Part shown: in pieces, positions 1 to 8,812 of the stretch
Position numbering within the stretch: the stretch's first letter is position 1
Layout of the letters: every line of letters starts with the position of its first letter
Assembly: GCA_005789685.1 (NCBI GenBank)
Contig: SXXD01000270.1
Span: 1-11,423 of the forward strand
Length of the DNA stretch: 11,423 nucleotides
Reading direction: 5' to 3'
Origin: Burkholderiales bacterium
Lineage (GTDB): Bacteria > Pseudomonadota > Gammaproteobacteria > Burkholderiales > Burkholderiaceae_C
Notes under the pieces: model-generated
What the model was told of the DNA's origin: nothing
The model's input: only the letters and a program-made list of their open reading frames with translations
Database searches by the model: none
Position numbers and translations under genes: made by a program

Positions 1-235
1 AGTTGATCTTGCGGCCGTTGATGCCACCTGTCTCGTTCAATTGCTTGAAGTAAGCTGCCTGAACCTTGCCAATGACGCCATAAGCCGAAGCTGGGCCGCT
101 GTATGGCATGGTTTGACCAATTTTGATTTCAGTGTCGCTGGCACCGGGATCGTATTTTTTTTGCGCGGCAGCCGGTAAGGCAAAGCCAATGAGGGAAATG
201 CACAGAGCAGTTAGGGCAAATTGTCTCTTTTTCAT
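1..235 (-). CDS. ABC transporter periplasmic binding protein, branched-chain amino acid type (N-terminal part; 3' end outside window)
   Basis: Only the first 78 codons are inside the window. The start is an ATG read from position 235, with AAGGA placed 5 bases upstream. The protein opens with a clear Sec signal peptide: basic MKKRQ, a hydrophobic core (about residues 6-20) and an ALPAAAQ cleavage region near residue 25. The mature part has the Peripla_BP_6 opening: a DTEIKIGQTMPYSGPAS stretch followed by a conserved GGINGRKI stretch near residues 70-77. Proteins of this family capture amino acids, amides, short carboxylates or aromatic acids in the periplasm and deliver them to LivH/LivM. It is the last visible gene of the importer cluster, 32 bases after livM. 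Family assignment is firm. The ligand cannot be read from this fragment, and the beta-oxidation neighbours suggest a carboxylic acid rather than an amino acid (inference). Confidence 0.93.
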   Translation of the reverse strand, partial: MKKRQFALTALCISLIGFALPAAAQKKYDPGASDTEIKIGQTMPYSGPASAYGVIGKVQAAYFKQLNETGGINGRKIN

Positions 236-267
236 GGTGGTCCTTGGTTGAGAGAAAGGGTTGAAAA

Positions 268-1257
268 TCAAGAGCGAGTTGGGCGAAACTTCTCGCCTAA
301 CAAACGGAGGGCACCCGCAATACCAGTGGGCATGGTGTACATGAACAAAATCAACATGGTGCCATAGATCGCCCAAGGCGCGGCCTTGGAAATCTGGTCA
401 GCAATGTTCGGAACGAACTGGATAAATAAGGCGCCATACAAAGCACCAGGCAAGGAGGTGACGCCGCCAATCACCATGCCAACCAGCAATGTGATCGATA
501 GGAAAACGGTGAAACTGTCGGGTGCCACAAAGGCCACCAAAATAGCACTCAGCGCACCCGCCACGCCCGTGAACATGGCGCTCACACCGAAAGCCAAACT
601 TTTGTAAAGGGGCGTATCAATGCCCATAGAGGCCGCTGCAATAGGTTGGTCGCGGATGGCGATCAGGGCACGCCCTACTCGACCGCGAATCAAATTCCAA
701 CCAATGACGAACATCACCACAGTGACAGCCAAGGTGAAAAAATAAAGCCACCGGTCTGAATTGAGTTTCAACCCAAACAAGGTCTGCCAGGGCGGGTCGG
801 GTTTCATGATCACAATACCTTGCACGCCACCTGTTAGAAATTCTAGGTGTTTAAACTTGAGCAACTGCGGCAAAGCCACTGCCAGCGCAAACGTGGCCAA
901 GGCCAAGTAGTGTCCCTCTAGCCGCAGTGCAGGCAAGCCAAACAAAAAGCCCACCACCAGACAAATGAAGGCCGCCATCGGAATGGTCATCCAATAGGGG
1001 ATGTTCATTTTGTCCATCAGGATGGCACTGGTGTAGGCCCCGATGGCCAAGAAGGCGCCATGTCCCAAAGAGATTTGCCCACTGTAACCAATGAGAATAT
1101 TCATCCCCACCAACGCAATGGCATAGCTCAACACCATGGAGGCTTGGAACACATGGTAATTGGAAATGAAAAAGGGCAAGACGCAGGCTGCGATCAGGCC
1201 CACCACGATTCGAATCCATGGGATCGAATTTTCGGTAGATGGTAGATTGGAAGACAT
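268..1257 (-). CDS. livM: Branched-chain amino acid-type ABC transporter permease, LivM family
   Basis: This 329-residue inner-membrane protein has eight or more hydrophobic segments, normal for LivM-type permeases of HAAT importers. It pairs with LivH to form the translocation pore. Visible hallmarks are the GYSGQISLGHGAF motif (residues about 57-69), which is diagnostic for LivM. The cytoplasmic coupling-loop region RGRVGRALIAIRDQPIAAASMGI (about 191-213) is where the ATPases dock. The ATG start at 1257 lies 5 bases after the livH stop, so the two are probably translationally coupled. The only ribosome-binding candidate is a distant AAGGG about 10 bases upstream. No disruption is visible. 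The family is certain but the transported substrate is not. Confidence 0.95.
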   Translation of the reverse strand: MSSNLPSTENSIPWIRIVVGLIAACVLPFFISNYHVFQASMVLSYAIALVGMNILIGYSGQISLGHGAFLAIGAYTSAILMDKMNIPYWMTIPMAAFICLVVGFLFGLPALRLEGHYLALATFALAVALPQLLKFKHLEFLTGGVQGIVIMKPDPPWQTLFGLKLNSDRWLYFFTLAVTVVMFVIGWNLIRGRVGRALIAIRDQPIAAASMGIDTPLYKSLAFGVSAMFTGVAGALSAILVAFVAPDSFTVFLSITLLVGMVIGGVTSLPGALYGALFIQFVPNIADQISKAAPWAIYGTMLILFMYTMPTGIAGALRLLGEKFRPTRS

Positions 1258-1262
1258 CTAAT

Positions 1263-2135
1263 TCAGACCCTTGAAACAATCACTTTACCGAACAGACCAG
1301 CAGGTTTGATAGTGAGCACAACAATGATCAATACCAAAGCGACCGACAACTTGAGTTCTGTGCCGATGACATAGGCACCTAGAATATTTTCAAGAATGCC
1401 AACGATGAAGCCGCCCAACACCGCACCTCCAGGACTGTCAATGCCCCCCACCAATGCCGCAGCAAAGGCATAAAGCAAGATGCCCGACATCATGTTGGGC
1501 TCAAGGAAGACCACTGGCGCAATCATCATGCCCGCTACAGAACCGATGGCAGCAGCAAGTCCCCAACCCAAGGCCAACATCCAACCCACACGGATGCCCA
1601 CCAAGCGACTTGAATCTGGATTTTGCGCTGCAGCGCGCATGGCCAGGCCAAGTGGTGTGAACTTGAAAAAGCTGTAGAGCAAAAGCAGAAGCACCATGGT
1701 GACGCCAATGGAGCCCAGTTCGTGCGATGAAATGAAATGCAAACCAAACGGTGGCTCTTTGGGAAAAGGCGATGGAAAAGCTTTGATGGTATATGTGAAG
1801 ACCCAACCCGCAATGCTGTTCAGGATGACCAACAGGCCAATGAAGACCACCACAATGTTAAGCACCGGCGCATTTTCCACAGGCCGAATGATGATGCGCT
1901 GGATCAAAACCCCCAAGCTAAACGACAGCAAGATGGTGCAAACGAAAGCCAGCCAGTAGGAGACGCCTGCGTTGATCAGGGTCCAGGCCATGTAAGTGGC
2001 AAACATTGCAATTTCGCCTTGCGCAAAATTGATGTGGTGCGTTGATTGGTAAATCATCACGAGCGCCAAAGCAAGGCTGGCGTAAACCCCGCCCGTGGCA
2101 ATGCCAGCAACAACTTGGTGAATGAAGGTTTCCAT
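1263..2135 (-). CDS. livH: Branched-chain amino acid-type ABC transporter permease, LivH family
   Basis: This 290-residue polytopic membrane protein is the second pore subunit of the HAAT importer. The HINFAQGEIAMFATYMAW motif at residues about 34-51 is the LivH counterpart of the LivM GHGAF motif. The coupling loop FTPLGLAMRAAAQNPDSSRLVGI (about 159-181) is also typical, as are the length and the roughly eight hydrophobic helices. The gene starts 10 bases after the livF stop and ends 5 bases before the livM start. Upstream sequence GAGAACACCAAC gives only a weak ribosome-binding site, consistent with coupling to livF translation. It acts in the inner membrane with LivM, LivF, LivG and the binding protein encoded alongside. 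Confidence 0.95.
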   Translation of the reverse strand: METFIHQVVAGIATGGVYASLALALVMIYQSTHHINFAQGEIAMFATYMAWTLINAGVSYWLAFVCTILLSFSLGVLIQRIIIRPVENAPVLNIVVVFIGLLVILNSIAGWVFTYTIKAFPSPFPKEPPFGLHFISSHELGSIGVTMVLLLLLYSFFKFTPLGLAMRAAAQNPDSSRLVGIRVGWMLALGWGLAAAIGSVAGMMIAPVVFLEPNMMSGILLYAFAAALVGGIDSPGGAVLGGFIVGILENILGAYVIGTELKLSVALVLIIVVLTIKPAGLFGKVIVSRV

Positions 2136-2145
2136 GTTGGTGTTC

Positions 2146-2862
2146 TCAGTGGCCGAGGTAAGAGCGACGAACAGCTTCGTCTTGTTTCAAGTCTTTCGAA
2201 AGACCCGACAAAACCAGTTTGCCGGTTTCTAAAAGGTAGGCGTAATTTGCCAGATCGAGTGCCATGGCAGCGTTTTGTTCAACCAACAAGATCGTCACTT
2301 TGTCGGTCTGGTTGATGGTTTGCATGATGTCAAAAATCTCTCGGACAATGAGCGGTGCCAAGCCAAACGAAGGTTCGTCCAGCAGCAGCAATCGGGGGCG
2401 CAGCATGAGGGCCCTTGCAATGGCCAGCATTTGTTGCTCACCCCCGGAAAGTGTGCCGGCTTGCTGATTGCGCCTTTCCTTCAACCGAGGAAAGTAGCTG
2501 TACATCTTTTCCTGGTCCTGCGCCACCTCTTGCTTGTCTTTTCGGGTGTAGCTGCCCAGTTGCAAATTTTCTTCTGTGGAAAGGCTGCCGAAGGTGCCAC
2601 GGCCGTCGGGCACGTGAGCCACACCCAGTCGAACAATGTCCTCCGTGGCCTTGCCTCCAATGGCTTGACCATCAAACATGATTTGACCGCGAACTTTGAT
2701 CATCTTGCTCAACGCACGCAGCGTGGTGGTTTTACCGGCACCGTTGGCACCTAGCAAGGTCGTGATGCTGCCCTCTTCGATTTGCATCGACAGGCCATGC
2801 AGCACTTCGGTGGCGCCATAGCCGGCAAAAAGGTCTTTGACTTCAAGAAGCATTCGGCTCAT
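2146..2862 (-). CDS. livF: Branched-chain amino acid-type ABC transporter ATP-binding protein, LivF family
   Basis: This 238-residue cytoplasmic ATPase energises the importer together with LivG. In order it has Walker A GANGAGKTT (about residues 38-46), the ABC signature LSGGEQQ (138-144) and Walker B LLLLDEP (158-164). The VEQN sequence follows at 194-197. In LivF-type subunits this position normally has Gln instead of the switch His, so its absence here is not a defect. The ATG start overlaps the livG stop in an ATGA arrangement (2859-2862), showing translational coupling. An alternative in-frame ATG three codons downstream (MLLEV) cannot be excluded, but the overlap favours the upstream one. 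Substrate choice lies in the binding protein and permeases, not here. Confidence 0.95.
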   Translation of the reverse strand: MSRMLLEVKDLFAGYGATEVLHGLSMQIEEGSITTLLGANGAGKTTTLRALSKMIKVRGQIMFDGQAIGGKATEDIVRLGVAHVPDGRGTFGSLSTEENLQLGSYTRKDKQEVAQDQEKMYSYFPRLKERRNQQAGTLSGGEQQMLAIARALMLRPRLLLLDEPSFGLAPLIVREIFDIMQTINQTDKVTILLVEQNAAMALDLANYAYLLETGKLVLSGLSKDLKQDEAVRRSYLGH

Positions 2863-3671
2863 TTTGAAGACCCCAGGTAAGCTTGAATCACATCAGGATG
2901 TTGACGCACTTGAGTCGGTGTGTCGTCGGCAATTTTTTTGCCGAAATTCAGAGCCACCACTTTGTCGGAGACACTCATGACCAGACTCATGTGGTGTTCC
3001 ACCAAAAGCACGGTGACCTTGAATTGATCACGGATTTTCTTGATCAGGTCGCCCAAGGCATTCACTTCTTCATGGTTCAAACCCGCGGCTGGTTCGTCCA
3101 GCAGCAAGAGTTTTGGCTGGCTTGACAAAGCACGCGCTAGTTCAACGCGTTTTTGTGTACCAAAAGGTAAGTCGGAAACTTTGCGCAAGGCTACAGATTG
3201 CAAATCTAAAAATTCGACCAATTGCATGGCGTTCTGGTGAATTTTGGCTTCTTCTTGACGCACGCCTGGCAGTCGCAGGGCGTGGGCCAGAAAGCCTTTT
3301 TCTGCACGGCAGTGGGCGCCAACCTTGATGTTGTCCAGCACCGACATGGTTTTGTAAAGCGCCAAGTTCTGAAAAGTCCGGCCAATTCCAATCTCGGCCG
3401 TCTTGTGGCGTGTCATGCCTTGAAGGCTTTGGCCCTCAAAATGAATTTCACCCTCGCTGTAATCGTACAAGCGAGAAAGGCAATTGAACAATGTGGTTTT
3501 GCCAGCGCCGTTGGGACCAATCAGACCAGCAATCTGTCCTTGCTGAACATCGAAAGAGATCCCGTCTAAGGCAACAATGCCGCGGAATTTGACGGTGACT
3601 TGCGAAACCGAGAGCATCACCGGGGCATTGGCTTTAGGGCGCGACTCGAGAATTGAATCCTGTTCGATCAT
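2859..3671 (-). CDS. livG: Branched-chain amino acid-type ABC transporter ATP-binding protein, LivG family
   Basis: This 270-residue cytoplasmic ATPase is the partner of LivF. It shows Walker A GPNGAGKTT (about 52-60), a signature written LPFGTQKR (168-175), Walker B LLLLDEPAAGLNHEE (188-202) and switch-region VEHH (224-227). The DEPAAGLN text and the C-terminal HPDVIQAYLG tail are typical of LivG. It has about 18 residues before the conserved core (MLSVSQVTV), slightly longer than E. coli LivG. The start at 3671 is preferred because AAAGGGG lies 4 bases upstream; Met19 is an alternative. It is the first importer gene, with its own promoter candidate just upstream and a 94-base gap to the ligase gene. 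Confidence 0.95.
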   Translation of the reverse strand: MIEQDSILESRPKANAPVMLSVSQVTVKFRGIVALDGISFDVQQGQIAGLIGPNGAGKTTLFNCLSRLYDYSEGEIHFEGQSLQGMTRHKTAEIGIGRTFQNLALYKTMSVLDNIKVGAHCRAEKGFLAHALRLPGVRQEEAKIHQNAMQLVEFLDLQSVALRKVSDLPFGTQKRVELARALSSQPKLLLLDEPAAGLNHEEVNALGDLIKKIRDQFKVTVLLVEHHMSLVMSVSDKVVALNFGKKIADDTPTQVRQHPDVIQAYLGSSK

Positions 3672-3697
3672 CCATCCCCTTTAGGACATGTGAAGTA

Positions 3698-3726
3698 AAT
3701 ATAGAAACTTAATCAGATCCTGTCAG
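3698..3726 (-). promoter_or_regulatory. Predicted sigma-70 promoter for the importer genes (livG onward)
   Basis: On the minus strand, CTGACA (3726-3721, five of six matches to TTGACA) is followed by a 17-base spacer and TATATT (3703-3698, five of six matches to TATAAT). The predicted transcript would start near 3691 and give a leader of about 20 bases before the livG ATG, with AAAGGGG as ribosome-binding site. It lies in the only sizeable gap of the minus-strand gene run, between the ligase stop and livG. This is a sequence match only; no transcription data are available. Confidence 0.6.
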
Positions 3727-3744
3727 AAAGAAACACTGAGACCA

Positions 3745-3759
3745 TCGGGAGTTTCCCGA
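3745..3759 (-). terminator. Small hairpin after the acyl-CoA ligase gene; weak terminator or attenuator
   Basis: TCGGGA-GTT-TCCCGA is a perfect 6-base-pair stem with a 3-base loop, starting 7 bases past the ligase stop codon. On the minus strand it is followed only by a mildly T-rich stretch (GTGTTTCTTTCT about 9 bases on), not a clean U tract. It may therefore be a partial terminator or an RNA-stabilising stem rather than a full stop. Its position just before the livG promoter fits a boundary between two transcription units. Confidence 0.35.
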
Positions 3760-3765
3760 GCACTG

Positions 3766-5406
3766 TCACTTTGGAAACATTTCCCGAAGCTTCAATTTGT
3801 AAAACTTGCCTGTTGAAGTGCGAGGTACACTGGCGATCCATTCATAGCGGTCAGGCACTTGCCACTTGGCAAAGCCCATTTTCAGCAAATGGGCGGCCAG
3901 TTCTTCGGCTTGCGGTGCTTGGCCTGGTTTGGCCACTAAACAAGCCAAAGGCCTTTCGCTCCACTTTTCGTCTGGAATGGCAATCACTGCCGCTTCGGCA
4001 ATACCAGGATGCGCCATCAGCGCGTTTTCTAAATCGACCGAACTGATCCACTCTCCGCCAGATTTGATCAAGTCCTTGGTGCGATCGGTAATCCGAACAA
4101 AGCCCATGGTGTCAACGCTGGCCACATCTCCGGTGCGCAGCCAACCATCGTCGGTGAATTTATCGTCGCTCACGGGCACATGGTGGTAGCTGCCAGTGAT
4201 AAAGGGGCCTCGCACCTGCAACTCACCTACATGCTGTCCGTCCCAAGCTTGGTCTTGGCCTTCATCGTTGCGGATGCGCAAATCAACCAGGGGCACCGGA
4301 ATGCCAGCCATGGCGGCGCGGCGGTAGCGTTCGTCCATCGTCGCATTACGCAATTCGGCCTTGGGGTAAGAAATGGTACAGACCGGCGAAGTTTCGGTCA
4401 TGCCCCAGCCTTGCAAAATCCAGATGCCATGTTTGTCAAATGCGCGAATTAAGGCTTCGGGCACTGCAGCGCCCCCCACTAGGCTGCGCATGCCTACTGG
4501 CAACTTCCAACGGTTTGGCTGTAGGGTCAAAGCTGCTTCGTAGGCCTGAATCAAACCCATCCAAATGGTGGGTACACCCAATGACAAAGTAGGCGGCTCA
4601 ATTTGCATCAGGTCCAACAAATCGTCTGGATGCAGATGTGGCCCTGGAAACACCAGTTTGACGCCCATCATGACCGCACCATACGGGATACCCCAGCTGT
4701 TGGCATGAAACATGGGAGTTACTGGCAGGACCACATCGGTACCGCGCAAAGACCAGAAATCGCCCAGCGAGGCAACCAGCGTGTGCAAAACAGTTGAGCG
4801 GTGCGAGTAGACCACCCCCTTGGGTCGTCCAGTGGTGCCAGATGTGTAGCACATGGAAATCGGATCGTCTTCAGAATGTGCGGCGTATTCGAATTGGCTG
4901 CCATCGGAGTCGGCCAACCACTGTTCATAGTTCATGAACTCTGCAGGCACATCGGCGCCAGAAAAGGGAAACACGATGACTTTTTCGAACTTGTACTTGT
5001 TCTCAATCTGGCGATAAAGCGGAAGCAAGATGTCGTCAATGATCAAAAACCGGTCTTGTGCATCGTTTGCAATCCAAGCAATTTCGTCTGGTGACAAGCG
5101 CAAATTCAAAGTGTGCATGACACCGCCTGCAGCAGGAATACCGAAGTAGCATTCCAAATGGGCATGGTGGTTCCAACACAAGGTGGCCACCCGATCGCCT
5201 TTTTTCAGCCCCAAATCTTTCAAGCCCTTTGCCAAGCTTCGCGTGCGGCTATAAAACTGTGCGTAGGTGTGCTTGACCAGCGATTTGTCGGGCAGTCGCG
5301 AGACAATTTCATTGTCTGGAAATAAAGTGCCCGCTCGGTCTAGAAAATGATTGATGGACAAGTCCACCTTCATCATGGTGCTGGTTACATCTGCGTTAGA
5401 TTTCAT
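3766..5406 (-). CDS. AMP-forming acyl-CoA ligase (fatty-acid--CoA ligase, AlkK/DmdB-like)
   Basis: This cytoplasmic enzyme is expected to activate a free carboxylic acid to its CoA thioester with ATP. Numbered from the chosen start (546 residues) it shows the P-loop YTSGTTGRPKGVVYSH at about 187-202. The adenylate-binding GWGMTE follows at about 333-338, then TGD (425-427) and the hinge DRTKDLIKSGGEW (441-453). The catalytic Lys is in STGKF at about 534. The length and the IKSGGEWISSVDLEN stretch resemble medium/long-chain ligases of the AlkK, Thermus fatty-acyl-CoA synthetase and DmdB (methylmercaptopropionate-CoA ligase) group. Chain length cannot be told apart by eye. An in-frame GTG at 5415 would lengthen it by three residues. 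I chose the ATG at 5406 because GGAG sits 8 bases before it and would overlap the GTG. It starts 26 bases after the preceding FadJ-like gene. Confidence 0.92.
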   Translation of the reverse strand: MKSNADVTSTMMKVDLSINHFLDRAGTLFPDNEIVSRLPDKSLVKHTYAQFYSRTRSLAKGLKDLGLKKGDRVATLCWNHHAHLECYFGIPAAGGVMHTLNLRLSPDEIAWIANDAQDRFLIIDDILLPLYRQIENKYKFEKVIVFPFSGADVPAEFMNYEQWLADSDGSQFEYAAHSEDDPISMCYTSGTTGRPKGVVYSHRSTVLHTLVASLGDFWSLRGTDVVLPVTPMFHANSWGIPYGAVMMGVKLVFPGPHLHPDDLLDLMQIEPPTLSLGVPTIWMGLIQAYEAALTLQPNRWKLPVGMRSLVGGAAVPEALIRAFDKHGIWILQGWGMTETSPVCTISYPKAELRNATMDERYRRAAMAGIPVPLVDLRIRNDEGQDQAWDGQHVGELQVRGPFITGSYHHVPVSDDKFTDDGWLRTGDVASVDTMGFVRITDRTKDLIKSGGEWISSVDLENALMAHPGIAEAAVIAIPDEKWSERPLACLVAKPGQAPQAEELAAHLLKMGFAKWQVPDRYEWIASVPRTSTGKFYKLKLREMFPK

Positions 5407-5432
5407 CAAGTGCACTCCATGGTTTTTTTGAT

Positions 5433-7592
5433 CTAGTAAACCGGTTTGTATTTCACTAAAGTGTCCAATACCCCTTGAGAGACATTGAACCCATCACCAT
5501 ATTGAGCTGCGAGCTCTTGACTCCGCTTCGCAAAATTTGAAACGCCCATGCCATAAATGAATTGCAAAGCACCGCCGGTCCATGCTGGATATCCAATGCC
5601 GAAAATTGAGCCAATGTTGCCTTCGTGGACGGATGTCAAAACACCTTCGTCTAAACACCTGGCAGTTTCAATTGCTTGTCTGTAAAGAATTCGGTCTTTA
5701 ATGTCTTGCTGATCAAATGTACCTTGGCTCTTTTCAAATATTTTTTTCAATTCAGGCCACAGCATCTTTTTTTGTCCAGCTGGGTAATCGTAAAAACCGC
5801 CACCCGATGCTCGCCCACCTCGCTTGAACGCCTTGACCATTCTTTCAACCAACAGTTCTCCAGGACTTTCAGCATAAGTGCGCCCTTCTTTCTTGAAGTC
5901 TTCGCGAGTTTGTTCTAAAACATGGACCGACAAAGTAAGGGCAGTTTCGTCAATCACAGCCAATGGACCTACAGGCATGCCCACTTGCATAGCCAGATTT
6001 TCAATCACTGGCGCTGGTATGCCCTCGCCCAACATGGCAGCACCCTCCATGACAAACGTGGCAAAGGTACGACTGGTATAAAAACCTCGTGAGTCGTTCA
6101 CGACAATGGGCAGCTTGCCCAAGGCCTGAACATAATCGTAAGCTCGCGCGATGGTTTCATCGTCGGTTTTTTCACCTCGAATAATTTCGACCAACTTCAT
6201 TTTTTCTACGGGACTGAAAAAATGAATACCAATAAATTTCTCAGGATGATTGCTGGCAGTGGCCAATCCACTAATGGGCAAGGTCGATGTGTTGCTTGCA
6301 AAAAAACCACCTTCGGCAAGCATGGTTTGCGCTTCTTTTGTGACTGCCCCTTTGACTTCGCGCTGCTCAAAAACAGCTTCAATGATGAGGTCGCATCCCT
6401 TCAAGTCTTGCGTATTGTCGGTGGCTTGAATCAAGTTCAACAAAGTGGTTTGCTGTTCAATTGTCATGCTGCCTTTTTCCAGCAACTTTTGTGTGAGTGC
6501 CGAGCTGTAAGACTTCCCCTTTTCAGCCTTTTCAAGGGTCACATCTTTTAGAACAGACGCAATACCCCGACTGGCTTGGCTGTAGGCAATGCCAGATCCC
6601 ATCAAGCCCGCGCCTAAAATGCCAACCTTTTGGGGTCGATAGCGAGGCACGCCCGAAGGACGACTGTGGCCGCTTTTGATGCTGTTCATATTGAAAAACA
6701 CGGTATTGATCATATTGCGCGCAATACCACTGGTCATCAGGCCTGCCAGGTAGCGGCTCTCTATGCGCATGGCTGTGTCAAAGTCGACCAGCGCACCTTC
6801 TACCATGGCAGCCAAAGCAGCCTCTGGTGCCGGATATAAACCGCGTGTTTTTTGTTTCAATGCTGCCGGCGCCAAACTCAACATACCCGCCAACTTGGGG
6901 TTGTGAGGCGTACCGCCAGGCATCTTATAGTCCTTGCGGTCCCAAATGTGCAGACAAGACTCAGGCTTGTTGTGAGCTGCTGCAATAAAGGCCAAGGCAC
7001 ATTTTCGAAGCTCTAAATCAGTCTCGACCAACTCATGCACTAAACCAAGTTTCAAAGCTTGCTCAGGACCAAACAACTTACTTTCCAAAATATAAGGCTG
7101 GGCCGCAAGCAGTCCTAGAGCGCGCGTCATCTTGGTAATACCGCCACCGCCGGGAATGAGGCCCAGCGTGACCTCTGGTAAACCAAACTGAATTTTAGGA
7201 TTGCGGGTTGCAATTCTGTGATGGCCCATCAGCGCAACTTCCCAGCCACCGCCCAAGGCACTGCCATTCAAACAACTGACCACAGGAATCCCCAGCGTCT
7301 CAATGGTTCTGAAGTTCTTCTTAATGCGTTCAATTTCTGCAAATACCCTCGGGCCATCGGCGGCGCTTGATCGCATGACCCCTTTTAGATCGGCTCCAGC
7401 AAAGAAAGTCGATTTGTTGGAGGCCAAAATAACACCCTGAAGCTTTGACCGGTCTTGGACAAGCACCTGGGCTACTTCGGCTAAATCATCTTGCCATTGC
7501 AAGCACATGGTATTGACGGGTGAGCCTTGCTCGTCAAAGGTCACGGTGGCAATGCCCTGCTCTATGTCGTAACGCAAAGTTTTCAAAATCAT
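5433..7592 (-). CDS. FadJ-type bifunctional enoyl-CoA hydratase / 3-hydroxyacyl-CoA dehydrogenase
   Basis: This 719-residue fused enzyme catalyses the hydration and the NAD-dependent oxidation steps of beta-oxidation. The N-terminal crotonase half has the oxyanion-hole segments FAGADLKG (64-71) and ALGGGWEVAL (112-121). Both expected catalytic glutamates are present, Glu118 and Glu140 (in GLPEVTLG). The dehydrogenase half opens with the NAD-binding GILGAGLMGSGI (324-335). It continues with SNTSTLPIS (433-441) and HFFSPVEKM around catalytic His457, and ends with the C-terminal 3HCDH repeats. SPVEKM and the length are closer to FadJ (about 714 residues) than to FadB. The start at 7592 has AGGTG 5 bases upstream. 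It lies 14 bases after the thiolase stop, so the two are surely co-transcribed and their products may form a complex. Confidence 0.95.
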   Translation of the reverse strand: MILKTLRYDIEQGIATVTFDEQGSPVNTMCLQWQDDLAEVAQVLVQDRSKLQGVILASNKSTFFAGADLKGVMRSSAADGPRVFAEIERIKKNFRTIETLGIPVVSCLNGSALGGGWEVALMGHHRIATRNPKIQFGLPEVTLGLIPGGGGITKMTRALGLLAAQPYILESKLFGPEQALKLGLVHELVETDLELRKCALAFIAAAHNKPESCLHIWDRKDYKMPGGTPHNPKLAGMLSLAPAALKQKTRGLYPAPEAALAAMVEGALVDFDTAMRIESRYLAGLMTSGIARNMINTVFFNMNSIKSGHSRPSGVPRYRPQKVGILGAGLMGSGIAYSQASRGIASVLKDVTLEKAEKGKSYSSALTQKLLEKGSMTIEQQTTLLNLIQATDNTQDLKGCDLIIEAVFEQREVKGAVTKEAQTMLAEGGFFASNTSTLPISGLATASNHPEKFIGIHFFSPVEKMKLVEIIRGEKTDDETIARAYDYVQALGKLPIVVNDSRGFYTSRTFATFVMEGAAMLGEGIPAPVIENLAMQVGMPVGPLAVIDETALTLSVHVLEQTREDFKKEGRTYAESPGELLVERMVKAFKRGGRASGGGFYDYPAGQKKMLWPELKKIFEKSQGTFDQQDIKDRILYRQAIETARCLDEGVLTSVHEGNIGSIFGIGYPAWTGGALQFIYGMGVSNFAKRSQELAAQYGDGFNVSQGVLDTLVKYKPVY

Positions 7593-7606
7593 GTGGGCAC
7601 CTGTTC

Positions 7607-8812
7607 TTAAATGCGTTCAACGATGGTGGCAATGCCCATACCACCGCCCACACACAGTGTGGCCAAACCGTAGCGGAGTTGTCGACGGTGTAACTCGTCA
7701 ATCAAAGTGCCAAGAATCATGGCGCCTGTAGCACCCAGCGGATGACCCATTGCAATGGCGCCGCCATTGACATTGACGCGATCGTGCGACACACCCATTT
7801 CTTGCATGAACTTGAGAGGTACCGCCGCAAATGCTTCGTTCACCTCAAACAAATCGATCTGATCAATACGCAGGCCCGCCTTGTCCAGTGCTTTTCTAGT
7901 GGCTGGCATGGGCCCTGTGAGCATGATGGTGGGGTCAGCGCCAGACAACGCTGCCGCCACAATTCTGGCGCGCGGCTTTAGATCATGAATTTTTCCTGCC
8001 GCCTCGCTGCCAATGAGCACTGCGGCAGCACCATCGACAATGCCCGAAGAATTGCCTGCGTGGTGCACATGAAAAATACGTTCAACTTGAGGATAGCGCT
8101 GCAGAGCCACTGCATCAAATCCCATAGCGCCCAACTGCTCAAAAGAGGCCCTGAGCGCACCCAGAGTTTCAGTCGTGGTTTGCGGTTTGATGAATTCATC
8201 TTGCGCCAGAATGACTTGACCCAGCTTGTCTAAAACGGGCACCACAGAGCCATCAAAGTAGCCACTGGCTCTGGCGTGTGTGGCACGCTTTTGTGACTCA
8301 ACAGCAAAAGCATCTAAGTCGTATCGACTAAAGCCACAGAGGGTGGCAATCAAGTCTGCCCCAATACCTTGAGGCACAAACAAGGTCGCACTGTTTGTTT
8401 CTGGATCTTGCGCCCATGCACCGCCGTCTGCTCCAATGGGAACGCGGCTCATACTTTCTAAACCACCCGCCACCACCAACTCTTCCCAACCGCTTCGAAC
8501 CTTCATAGCGGCCAAGTTAACTGCTTCTAAACCAGAGGCACAAAACCGATTGACTTGAAGCCCAGCACATTGCCAATCCCAACCAGCTTTAAGCGCCGCC
8601 ACTTTGGGCACCACCGAGCCCTGCTCGCCGATGGGAGACACAACGCCCATGACCACATCGTCAACAGCGGCCGTATCGAGTTGATTGCGACTTTGAAGTT
8701 GCACCAACACACCTGCCAATAAATCGACGGGCTTGACCTCATGCAGGCTGCCGTCTTTTTTACCTTTTCCGCGGGGTGTGCGAATTGCGTCGTATACAAA
8801 TGCTTCGGACAT
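7607..8812 (-). CDS. Acetyl-CoA C-acyltransferase (3-ketoacyl-CoA thiolase)
   Basis: This 401-residue thiolase carries out the last step of beta-oxidation, cleaving 3-ketoacyl-CoA with CoA to acetyl-CoA and a shortened acyl-CoA. The nucleophilic Cys is Cys91 in [16 protein letters not shown] (325-330), His357 in [15 protein letters not shown] and Cys387 in LCVGGGMG complete the active site. The reading frame is open upstream as far as 8938, but the start at 8812 ([15 protein letters not shown]) matches the usual thiolase N-terminus and has GGAG 5 bases upstream. A longer form would cover the divergent promoter region. It is the first gene of the minus-strand cluster, and with the adjacent FadJ-like protein forms a FadA/FadB- or FadI/FadJ-like pair. 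Biosynthetic (acetoacetyl-CoA) use is possible but less likely in this context. Confidence 0.93.
   Translation of the reverse strand: MSEAFVYDAIRTPRGKGKKDGSLHEVKPVDLLAGVLVQLQSRNQLDTAAVDDVVMGVVSPIGEQGSVVPKVAALKAGWDWQCAGLQVNRFCASGLEAVNLAAMKVRSGWEELVVAGGLESMSRVPIGADGGAWAQDPETNSATLFVPQGIGADLIATLCGFSRYDLDAFAVESQKRATHARASGYFDGSVVPVLDKLGQVILAQDEFIKPQTTTETLGALRASFEQLGAMGFDAVALQRYPQVERIFHVHHAGNSSGIVDGAAAVLIGSEAAGKIHDLKPRARIVAAALSGADPTIMLTGPMPATRKALDKAGLRIDQIDLFEVNEAFAAVPLKFMQEMGVSHDRVNVNGGAIAMGHPLGATGAMILGTLIDELHRRQLRYGLATLCVGGGMGIATIVERI

Noticed and set aside
282..297. Hairpin GGCGA-AACTTC-TCGCC near the end of livM, considered as an attenuator before the binding-protein gene
   Set aside because: The stem is only 5 base pairs, lies inside coding sequence and has no T tract on the minus strand; easily a chance repeat.
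2272..2283. Missing switch histidine in LivF (VEQN instead of an H-loop His)
   Set aside because: Gln at this position is the usual state in LivF-type ATPases, so it is not a defect.
2275..2754. A 159-codon open frame on the plus strand opposite livF, and similar long antisense frames opposite livG, the ligase and the FadJ-like gene
   Set aside because: They lie entirely within well-conserved genes on the other strand, have no recognisable domain and show low-complexity, shadow-like composition.
5438..5447. AAACCGGTTT palindrome
   Set aside because: It falls in the C-terminal codons of the FadJ-like gene and has no T tract or promoter context; no reason to see it as a control site.
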